From contig NZ_OY781365.1 in the NCBI RefSeq assembly GCF_963676815.1, positions 124,001 to 188,000 on the forward strand: a stretch of DNA of 64,000 nt. The letters are read 5' to 3'. This DNA comes from an uncultured Draconibacterium sp. GTDB lineage: Bacteria; Bacteroidota; Bacteroidia; Bacteroidales; Prolixibacteraceae. Within the stretch, counting starts at the first letter, position 1. The number at the start of each line of letters is the position of its first letter. The notes beneath the pieces were generated by a model. It searched no databases and was not told the DNA's origin. It saw nothing but the letters and a program-made list of their open reading frames with translations. Positions 33,983 through 40,357 of this stretch are shown piece after piece. A program made the position numbers and the translations under genes.

Positions 33983-34768
33983 TTAATTATCCGAATGTTC
34001 ACCTTTTACACTGTCTTTCAAATCGCCCAACGGATAGTATGGAATCATGTTCTCATCCATCCATTTATTGGCTTCCACCGGACTCATTTTCCAACCTGAG
34101 TTACAGGTTGAAACCACCTCAACAAAGGAAGTTCCTTTTTTATCCAGCACATTCTGAATCGCTTTTTTCAACGATCGTTTGCACTTACGAGCCGTTGCTG
34201 CAGTGTGCACTGCCTGGCGTGTTACATACGATGTTCCCGGCAACTGAGCAATCAGATTGGTGATCTTCATCGGATAACCGTTCAAATCAACATTACGTCC
34301 ATAAGGAGTAGTGGCAGTGACCATTCCTTCCAGTGTTGTTGGCGCCATTTGTCCACCGGTCATTCCGTAAATTCCGTTATTAATAAATACCACCAAAATA
34401 TTCTCTCCGCGATTACAAGCGTGCATTATTTCTGCTGCCCCAATCGATGCAAGGTCACCATCGCCCTGATAAGTAAAAACAAAATTATCAGGATTTACGC
34501 GGGCAACGCCGGTTGCCACTGCCGGTGCACGACCGTGAGCAGCTTCCTGCCAGTCGATATCAATATAATTGTAGGCGAAAACGGCACAACCTACCGGAGC
34601 AATACCAACGGTTTTTTCCTGAAGACCCATTTCCTCAATCAATTCAGCCATAATTTTATGAACCACACCATGAGAACATCCCGGGCAGTAGTGCATAATA
34701 TCGTCGTTCAGTACTTCCGACTTCTGATAAACCAGGTTTTCCGGCTTTATAATTTCTTTAATATCCAT
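33983..34768 (-). CDS. korB: 2-oxoacid:ferredoxin oxidoreductase beta subunit (TPP-binding)
   Basis: The 261-residue beta subunit has the proximal cysteine motif YCPGCSHGVVHK. The TPP/Mg2+ site is GDGDLASIGAAEIMHACNRGENILVVFINNGIYGMTGGQMAPTT. The start is placed at ATG 34768 because GGAGG precedes it by five bases. An upstream ATG at 34804 would overlap korA by 23 nt and has no ribosome site. It transfers electrons from the TPP adduct to a [4Fe-4S] cluster. It lies 13 nt after korA. Substrate specificity (2-oxoglutarate or branched-chain) is open. Confidence 0.92.
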   Translation of the reverse strand: MDIKEIIKPENLVYQKSEVLNDDIMHYCPGCSHGVVHKIMAELIEEMGLQEKTVGIAPVGCAVFAYNYIDIDWQEAAHGRAPAVATGVARVNPDNFVFTYQGDGDLASIGAAEIMHACNRGENILVVFINNGIYGMTGGQMAPTTLEGMVTATTPYGRNVDLNGYPMKITNLIAQLPGTSYVTRQAVHTAATARKCKRSLKKAIQNVLDKKGTSFVEVVSTCNSGWKMSPVEANKWMDENMIPYYPLGDLKDSVKGEHSDN

Positions 34769-34773
34769 AATTT

Positions 34774-34778
34774 CCTCC
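34774..34778 (-). promoter_or_regulatory. Shine-Dalgarno GGAGG deciding the korB start
   Basis: On the minus strand, GGAGG-AAATT-ATG. It is one of the few strong ribosome sites in the window and lies in the 13-nt korA-korB gap. Confidence 0.75.
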
Positions 34779-34781
34779 GGT

Positions 34782-35903
34782 TTAGTAACTACGTTTAACT
34801 CCATAACTCAACTCCCATGAAAATTTTTCTTCCAGTGCCTCAACAACCTCGTCGGGTGTTGGAATAATTCCTCCCATTCGTCCGAAATGATTTACACGGG
34901 CATTGCTACCTGCCTCGTAAACCGACAATTTGATGTCTTCCACCATTTGTCCGGCACTCATTTCAACCGAAAGGAATCCTTTGGCTTTTCGCGCCAGTTC
35001 CTGTATTGCTTTTTTAGGGAACGGGAACAAGGTAATAGGACGAAGTAAACCAACTTTCAATCCTTTTGCGCTGGCAATCTCAACTGCCTTTTGGCAAACA
35101 CGTGCTGAAGTTCCGAATGCTACAATTACAAATTCTGCATCGTCGCACTGAATGGCTTCGTAGCGTACTTCCTCTTCTTCCATTTTCTGATACTTCTTCT
35201 GGAAACGCAGGTTGTTTTCTTCCATTTTGTCAGAATCCATTTCCAGCGAAGTAACAATATTCTTTTTGCGATCTGCAGTTTTTCCGGTTGTAGCCCAGTC
35301 ACTGCTCATCTCCAAAATCTGTTCTTTAGTCCAGCGTGGTTTTTGGTCGGCCAGTTCTACTTTTTCCATCATCTGCCCAATAGCGCCATCGGCTAAAATC
35401 ATTGCCGGATTGCGGTATTTAAAAGCCAATTCAAATCCCAGATCAACAAAGTCGTTCATTTCCTGAACCGATGCAGGCGCGAGTACAATCATTTTATAAT
35501 CGCCATGGCCACCACCTTTTACACTCTGGAAATAATCGGCTTGCGATGGCTGAATGGTTCCCAAACCCGGGCCACCACGTTGTACATTTACAATTAAACA
35601 AGGCAGTTCAGCTCCGGCAATGTACGAGATTCCTTCGGCCATAAGGCTAATACCCGGACTTGATGAGGACGTCATTACCTTTTTACCGGTGGCCGCAGCA
35701 CCATAAACCATGTTTATCGAAGCAACTTCACTTTCGGCTTGTAATACCGTCATTCCCGTTTCATTCCAGGGCTGACGAGCCATCAATGTTTCCATCACTT
35801 CCGACTGAGGTGTTATGGGATAGCCAAAATAACCGTCGCATCCGCAGCGGATGGCAGCCTCGGCCAACACCTCGTTTCCTTTCATTAATCTTAATTCTCC
35901 CAT
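34782..35903 (-). CDS. korA: 2-oxoacid:ferredoxin oxidoreductase alpha subunit
   Basis: The 373-residue alpha subunit opens MGELRLMKGNEVLAEAAIRCGCDGYFGYPITPQSEVMETL, with the YPITPQSE substrate/TPP-contact motif. QAESEVASINMVYGAAATGKKVMTSSSSPGISLM, RGGPGLGTIQPSQADYFQ and KGGGHGDYKMIVLAPAS follow. The C-terminal half is the usual domain II (FGTSARVCQKAVEIASAKGLKVGLLRPITLFPFP). This exact type is often annotated either KorA or VorB. It is 60 nt downstream of the ferredoxin subunit. With nifJ and rnf in the same window it points to ferredoxin-centred catabolism. Confidence 0.93.
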   Translation of the reverse strand: MGELRLMKGNEVLAEAAIRCGCDGYFGYPITPQSEVMETLMARQPWNETGMTVLQAESEVASINMVYGAAATGKKVMTSSSSPGISLMAEGISYIAGAELPCLIVNVQRGGPGLGTIQPSQADYFQSVKGGGHGDYKMIVLAPASVQEMNDFVDLGFELAFKYRNPAMILADGAIGQMMEKVELADQKPRWTKEQILEMSSDWATTGKTADRKKNIVTSLEMDSDKMEENNLRFQKKYQKMEEEEVRYEAIQCDDAEFVIVAFGTSARVCQKAVEIASAKGLKVGLLRPITLFPFPKKAIQELARKAKGFLSVEMSAGQMVEDIKLSVYEAGSNARVNHFGRMGGIIPTPDEVVEALEEKFSWELSYGVKRSY

Positions 35904-35963
35904 ATCTAATTTTTTAATTGTCGATTGATTGATTAATCCTTAAAATGTTCAATTAATCCTTTA

Positions 35964-36191
35964 CTAGCTTGCCTTTACGCGATAAATCGTTATGCAAGTA
36001 TCCGGACAAACAACACCACAATTGGCGCATCCAATACAAGCATCGGGGTTGCTCATGTACGAATAATGATACCCTTTGCTGTTTACCTCTCTGTGCAATG
36101 CTAATACATCGTGCGGACAAGCTTCCACACACAGACTGCAGCCTTTGCAGCCTTCCTTATCAACAACAACTGCTCCTTTTACTTTTGCCAT
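35964..36191 (-). CDS. korD: 2-oxoacid:ferredoxin oxidoreductase delta subunit (2x[4Fe-4S] ferredoxin)
   Basis: The 75-residue protein has two classical ferredoxin motifs, CKGCSLCVEACPHDVL and CIGCANCGVVCPDTCI, each with four cysteines. It is first in the operon, with a TAATTTTG box 20 nt upstream of its ATG. It relays electrons from the TPP subunit to free ferredoxin. Size and position match the delta (ferredoxin-like) subunit of four-subunit KOR/VOR enzymes. Confidence 0.93.
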   Translation of the reverse strand: MAKVKGAVVVDKEGCKGCSLCVEACPHDVLALHREVNSKGYHYSYMSNPDACIGCANCGVVCPDTCITIYRVKAS

Positions 36192-36210
36192 TTTAATATT
36201 GATTTTCTAA

Positions 36211-36218
36211 CAAAATTA
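36211..36218 (-). promoter_or_regulatory. Candidate -7 box (TAATTTTG) for the kor operon
   Basis: It matches TAnnTTTG on the minus strand, 20 nt ahead of the korD start codon. Confidence 0.4.
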
Positions 36219-36490
36219 ATCATCTGAACAACGTAAAAAACGTATAAAAATCAGCTTCTCAGACTTTTATAACCAGTGGTTTGAGTTCTTAATTTTTAAT
36301 GGATTTTTTCTTTCAGATTCGAATTTTATCACCGTAAATTATTTTGAGTTTCTACTCTCCTCACAAAACTATTTTATACAACATAAAATGTGTGCAACAA
36401 TAGTTGCTTTCTAAACAAGCATATTGAACAATAACTATGTTTTACACCAGCTACAAACCGCTATCAGCACCAATGCAAATAAAAATTCTT

Positions 36491-36498
36491 TACTTTTG
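36491..36498 (+). promoter_or_regulatory. Candidate -7 box (TACTTTTG) for the Nif3-like gene
   Basis: It matches TAnnTTTG, 31 nt ahead of the ATG at 36530. The same octamer occurs before pheT. Confidence 0.45.
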
Positions 36499-36529
36499 AG
36501 GGCATCAGAACACTTATAAATTTAAACCA

Positions 36530-37375
36530 ATGAAAAACTTTTTGCTATTACTATTCTTAATCCCGCTTTGTTCGTTTGGGCAAAACAAACTCACCCCTCA
36601 AAGGGTGGTAAATATGATGAAGGAAAACGTTACCTGCGATTGGGCTGAAACGACTGTTGATGTTTTTAAGGTTGGCGATCCCGACACGGAAATAAAAGGT
36701 ATTGCAGTGTGTATGTTTGCCGATATGCGTACACTGCAAAAGGCTGTTGAAATGAACTGCAACTTTATAATTACCCACGAACCTATTTTTTATAACCACC
36801 TGGATGAAACCGATGCCTATGCAAACGACCCTGTTTATAATGAAAAGCGCAAATTCATTGAAGATCACAAATTAGTTGTGTTCCGTTTCCACGATCATAT
36901 TCACATGACTCAACCCGATGGAATTTATGCCGGAATGATTGAAAAATTGGGCTGGCAGGATTTTGCTGTTAACGATGCCGGCACACTTTATAAAATGCCG
37001 GAGAAAAAACTATCGGACTTTGCGCGTGAGTTAAAAGATCAATTGGGAATGCAAACTGTACGCGTAATTGGCAATTCTGATATGAAATTCACAAAAGTGG
37101 GGCTGGCCGTTGGAGCTCCCGGTGGCGCCCGCCAGATTCAAATGCTTAATCTGCCCGACGTGGAAGTTATGGTTGCCGGCGAAGCCAGCGAATGGGAAAC
37201 CTACCTTTATGCCAACGATGCAGCTACATTAGGAAAAAATAAGGCTGTTATTTTTCTGGGACATATAAAATCGGAAGAGGCAGGAATGGATTATTGTGCA
37301 CAGTGGCTGAAAGGGTTTGTTGAAGGTGTGCCAATTCATTTTATTGAGAATAAGGCTAATTTTATGACGTTTTAA
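36530..37375 (+). CDS. Exported Nif3-like (DUF34) dinuclear-metal protein
   Basis: The 281-residue precursor has a type I signal peptide (MKNFLLLLFLIPLCSFGQ) followed by a Nif3-like fold. IKGIAVCMFADMRTLQKAVEMNCNFIITHEPIFYNHLD corresponds to the family's first metal site, with THEP (H83, E84) in place of the usual HHP. FHDHIHMTQPDGIYAG (H121, H123) and the C-terminal LGHIKSEEAGMDYCA match the second-half His/Glu ligands. It is close to the family's common length, minus the inserted PII-like domain. Nif3/DUF34 proteins are normally cytoplasmic and of uncertain function, so an export signal is unusual. Monogenic with its own candidate promoter. Confidence 0.82.
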   Translation: MKNFLLLLFLIPLCSFGQNKLTPQRVVNMMKENVTCDWAETTVDVFKVGDPDTEIKGIAVCMFADMRTLQKAVEMNCNFIITHEPIFYNHLDETDAYANDPVYNEKRKFIEDHKLVVFRFHDHIHMTQPDGIYAGMIEKLGWQDFAVNDAGTLYKMPEKKLSDFARELKDQLGMQTVRVIGNSDMKFTKVGLAVGAPGGARQIQMLNLPDVEVMVAGEASEWETYLYANDAATLGKNKAVIFLGHIKSEEAGMDYCAQWLKGFVEGVPIHFIENKANFMTF

Positions 37376-37430
37376 CTCATTAGCACTGGTATTAGCACAA
37401 ATGGAAAGATTCATTTTCAAACAACGAATT

Positions 37431-37791
37431 GTCTTTCCAGACGGGAAATACTTTTTCCTTTAGCTGAAAAAGTACTCAAAAAAGCCACCGCTGACGATAA
37501 AAAGCTAAAAATAAAATCCGTTCACTAAAATCAAGAAACTCCTCCTTTTAGCCCTTCCTGCGTCAGGGCTAACGAGCATCAAACAGACTTGATTTCTTTA
37601 CGTTCTCTTCATTTATTTTCTTAACGCTTTTTCTCGAAGGCGGACCAGAGGGCAAATTTTGTGCGGGCTCGTCAAAAATCCGTCAGTCGGGCTAGCCCGC
37701 TTCATTGAAAAAACGCAAAGGTTATTTTTTGACAAGATTTTTGCTTTCTTTTCATCGACTGGAAAAGAAAGAGCCCGTCTGGCTTAAAGAC
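37431..37791. mobile_element. MITE-like element, 361 bp with imperfect terminal inverted repeats
   Basis: The left end GTCTTTCCAGACGGG...TTTTTCC and the right end (reverse complement) GTCTTTAAGCCAGACGGG...TTTTCC match apart from a 3-nt gap and short offsets. The interior has smaller dyads (GGGCTAGCCC) but no gene. The lack of coding capacity and the terminal repeats fit a non-autonomous element or dispersed repeat. A transposase is not present in the window. Confidence 0.55.
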
Positions 37792-37895
37792 AAAAACATG
37801 AAAAGTGTTACAGATTGTTTATCTACAGGGACGCTAAGCTCATGAATTAACATCCTTTATTACCACTATTCAAGCATACTTTTCGGATAAAGCAT

Positions 37896-37925
37896 AAAAA
37901 ATCCGGGCAAAACCCGGATTTTTTT
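37896..37925. terminator. Terminator downstream of the DUF4252 gene
   Basis: AAAAAATCCGGG-CAAAA-CCCGGATTTTTT is a strong GC stem with flanking A and T runs, 32 nt beyond the stop of the minus-strand gene. It can work in both directions. Confidence 0.88.
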
Positions 37926-37957
37926 ATGTTATGGTTAGATTAAAATGGTAAACTCGA

Positions 37958-38458
37958 TTATTCAAAATCACCTACATCAACATTAACTGCCTTGGTGATT
38001 TTACCAATATTTTCCGGATCAATTATTCCACTAATGCTAATTAATGCGTTGTCATCCCCTCCAACTACAAGAATCAGATCCGATATCTTTCCGTTACCGG
38101 CATCGCGTGCCAGGAAACGAACAACTTCATCGTCTTCGGTTACTTCCATTAACACTTCAAAATCATTGTTTTTGAAAAAACCATCGTCGCTCAGTTCTTT
38201 ATAAAAGTCAAGCTTTTCATTTAAAGCGTCATCTTCAACCGATAAAATACGCACGCCGTTTAATCCTGATAATAAATCCTGGGTGTCTTTGTCGCCTGTT
38301 TCAATCTGGGCAGCAAATCCCAAAAGTTTACCCGAAATATTTACGGTGGTCATTCCCTTTTGGTTGGCATACTTTTCGAATAATTTGTCAACCGGGCTTT
38401 TTTGTGCAAGCACTGCCATGGGCAATACAACTGCTAAAATCAATAATAACTTTTTCAT
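37958..38458 (-). CDS. DUF4252 domain exported protein
   Basis: The 166-residue precursor has a signal peptide MKKLLLILAVVLPMAVLAQ and a DUF4252 body: KLFEKYANQKGMTTVNISGKLLGF, GVRILSVED, FEVLMEVTEDDEVVRFLARDAGNGKISDLILVVGGDDNALISISGII. An ATG ten codons upstream would mask the signal peptide, so 38458 is chosen. DUF4252 genes in Bacteroidota commonly follow an ECF sigma/anti-sigma pair, as here. The function is unknown; probably an envelope protein of a stress regulon. Confidence 0.88.
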   Translation of the reverse strand: MKKLLLILAVVLPMAVLAQKSPVDKLFEKYANQKGMTTVNISGKLLGFAAQIETGDKDTQDLLSGLNGVRILSVEDDALNEKLDFYKELSDDGFFKNNDFEVLMEVTEDDEVVRFLARDAGNGKISDLILVVGGDDNALISISGIIDPENIGKITKAVNVDVGDFE

Positions 38459-38667
38459 CTCATTAAATTTTTTGATCCTCAACGGCATTCGATGTAACTC
38501 GCTTTTGATTGTTTCTCATATAGCCAATGCATCTCATTGCTCGTTTCATGATATTCGTTTTTTTAATTGTTTATACTTTTCGTTTTCCACTCAGAACTTG
38601 CAGAATGCGCGCCAACTGTATTGTTTCTGAATGTATATGTCTATATTAAGTCGAAGCTGTTATCTCA

Positions 38668-39237
38668 CTACAAGCTGTCTAAATCCTGCACCGAGCGACT
38701 TGCTTCTGTTGTTTCTATTTTCTCAATTCCTTCGTAAAACTCAACTACCGGCTCAGTGGCTTTTTTTACAGGCTCGCTGCCTTTTCGTAGTTTCTCGAAC
38801 TCTGATAAGTGCGCCAGCCCCTGGTTGTATTTGCTACCAACAAACTGCAGTGTTTTGGCTGCGTAAGCGTATGCTTCTTCCGGATCGCTGAAGGTATCGT
38901 CGTAAGGTTTTTGTTGCTCCTGGTAAAACAGGAAACCTCCAAGTACGATGATTACTGAAGCTGCAATTCCGGTAACCGTTTTCCACATGGTGCGGTATTT
39001 TGTTTTATCACGGTGCTCGCTCTCCAGAATATAATCCATTACATCATCTTCAATGGCCGGATCATCTTCCACATTTGCCAACTCTGCCACACCTCCAAAA
39101 AATTCGGTGTACTCCGCCAACTCTTCGGCTACCTCGCCCGACTGAAAATAAGCATATATTTGTTGCTCCTCAGCCTCGGTGGTATTGCCATCAAAGTAGT
39201 TTTGCAGTAGTCGTAGTATTTCTTGTGTTTCCATCAT
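38668..39237 (-). CDS. Putative anti-sigma factor or single-pass membrane protein
   Basis: The 189-residue protein has a cytoplasmic N-terminal part with EILRLLQNYFDGNTTEAEEQQIYAYFQSGEVAEELAEY (zinc-free anti-sigma-like helices), one transmembrane helix (about 88-105: VTGIAASVIIVLGGFLFYQEQQ) and a periplasmic tail. It overlaps the ECF sigma gene by 47 nt, suggesting translational coupling, the usual sigma/anti-sigma arrangement. No HxxxCxxC zinc motif is seen, so the assignment relies on topology and neighbourhood. An ATG one codon in is an equal start choice. Confidence 0.75.
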   Translation of the reverse strand: MMETQEILRLLQNYFDGNTTEAEEQQIYAYFQSGEVAEELAEYTEFFGGVAELANVEDDPAIEDDVMDYILESEHRDKTKYRTMWKTVTGIAASVIIVLGGFLFYQEQQKPYDDTFSDPEEAYAYAAKTLQFVGSKYNQGLAHLSEFEKLRKGSEPVKKATEPVVEFYEGIEKIETTEASRSVQDLDSL

Positions 39238-39736
39238 TTCTATTAATCTTTAAATATTCATCGCGCACTTTTTTTCGTGCTCTCGAAAGGTTTACCCTTA
39301 TCGCATTTCGTTGAAGTCCGGTGGCCTCTTCAATCTCGTCATACGAGAGCTGTTCTATGTCTCGCATGTGCATTATGTTTTGCTGTAATTCGGGCAGCTG
39401 CCCTATCAGCTTTTTAATTTGCCTGGCCGATTCGCCTAACTCAACTTTTGAATGAACGTCTATCGTTTTCGCCTTTAATCTTCGGTCGGTGTCTTCATCA
39501 ATCGGAACTGTTTTGTTTGCTCTTATCACATCGAGGCAACGGTTCCGTGTCATTCGCATGGCAAAAGCCTCAATGTTGTCAATTTCTTCAAGCGTTTCCT
39601 TTCGTTGCCATAATTTCAGAAACACATCCTGCACCACATCGCGTGCCTCGTCTTCGTCATGTAAAAAGTGCGTTGCAAAGCGAAGCAACTTTTTACTCAC
39701 CGGCAGTACATTTGTTTTAAAATCTTTGGCAACCAT
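39191..39736 (-). CDS. RNA polymerase sigma-70 factor, ECF subfamily
   Basis: The 181-residue factor has region 2 (LLRFATHFLHDEDEARDVVQDVFLKLWQRKETLEEIDNIEAFAMRMTRNRCLDVIR) and region 4 (LPELQQNIMHMRDIEQLSYDEIEEATGLQRNAIRVNLSRARKKVRDEYLK), the two diagnostic ECF modules. A TAACTTTG box lies 31 nt upstream of the start. It probably controls its own operon with the membrane protein and DUF4252 gene downstream. Confidence 0.93.
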   Translation of the reverse strand: MVAKDFKTNVLPVSKKLLRFATHFLHDEDEARDVVQDVFLKLWQRKETLEEIDNIEAFAMRMTRNRCLDVIRANKTVPIDEDTDRRLKAKTIDVHSKVELGESARQIKKLIGQLPELQQNIMHMRDIEQLSYDEIEEATGLQRNAIRVNLSRARKKVRDEYLKINRNDGNTRNTTTTAKLL

Positions 39737-39767
39737 GTGCTCCTTTGTTTTCGTTTTTGCTTGTTTT

Positions 39768-39775
39768 CAAAGTTA
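39768..39775 (-). promoter_or_regulatory. Candidate -7 box (TAACTTTG) for the ECF sigma gene
   Basis: It matches TAnnTTTG on the minus strand, 31 nt from the start codon at 39736. Confidence 0.35.
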
Positions 39776-39916
39776 AGACGCAGCCGTTACAAAAGCATTA
39801 CATCGCCTGGTAATTTTTTTTATGAATGAAATGAATTTCGTGAATAACGACGTGTGTTGACAATAAAATCCATCATCGGATTTTATTTCGACAGCCGGCG
39901 CAAAGGAAACTGACCA

Positions 39917-40142
39917 TCAGAATTGTTCTCGCTAGCCGGTTTTATGAAAATTGATTTTCAAAATGGTTCTCGCCGTGCTGAAAAATGATTCTGAACCGTC
40001 AGGATGGACTATTCCGCGCGGTTTGAAGAAAAAAAATCATCAAAATTGTTCACGCGGCGCGGTTTCGTCAAAAAAAACGGTCAGAATGGTCTGCGCAGCG
40101 CGGAAAAATGATTCTGAATCATCAGAAAGGATGATTCCCGTG
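39917..40142. repeat. 41-bp tandem repeat, five units plus a partial
   Basis: Units begin at 39917, 39958, 39999, 40040, 40081 and 40122, each opening TCAGAATGGT-like and carrying a GC-rich middle (CGCGGCGCGG-like) and an A-rich end. Units differ at many positions, so the array is old or under diverging pressure. 41 is not a multiple of three and there is no conserved frame. It lies in the 621-bp gap between the ECF sigma gene and the M3 peptidase gene. Confidence 0.8.
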
Positions 40143-40182
40143 AATAACCATTAGTGATGAAGGTAATACAAACTTTCAGCGT

Positions 40183-40249
40183 ACTCTCCCTCATTCCCTC
40201 TCTTCAAAAAGAGAGGGACGATTGTGTCGAAGGCACAATCAGGGTGAGT
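40183..40249. repeat. 67-bp three-stem palindromic element
   Basis: Outer arms ACTCTCCCT/AGGGTGAGT (eight of nine pairs) enclose two perfect hairpins: CCCTCTCTT-CAAA-AAGAGAGGG, then GATTGTG/CACAATC. The cloverleaf outline is typical of dispersed REP-type elements. Confidence 0.55.
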
Positions 40250-40297
40250 CAATAAATTTTGAAGCAGATTTTGCTATTTATTTTTATTGGCCTTTCA

Positions 40298-40326
40298 ACA
40301 AAAAAAGGCCGCCAATGGCGACCTTT
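40298..40326 (-). terminator. Terminator after the M3 peptidase gene
   Basis: On the minus strand, AAAGGTCGCC-ATT-GGCGGCCTTTTTTT. The stem is followed by T residues, 32 nt after the stop. Confidence 0.8.
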
Positions 40327-40357
40327 CTACATATCTCATGAAAAAACTTTTCACTTA

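Larger units (their letters stand above)
36192..36529. other. Divergent promoter region, korD and Nif3-like gene
   Basis: This 338-bp AT-rich gap carries the two candidate -7 boxes listed separately. I see no further gene, RNA or repeat. Confidence 0.5.

Noticed and set aside
34205..34798. 197-codon plus-strand frame opposite korB
   Set aside because: It lies entirely antisense to the well-supported korB gene, is cysteine/histidine-rich with no domain, and is a codon-bias shadow.
39917..40154. Small open frame across the 41-bp repeat, or CRISPR
   Set aside because: 41 is not divisible by three, the frame has no conserved features, and there are no spacer/repeat blocks.
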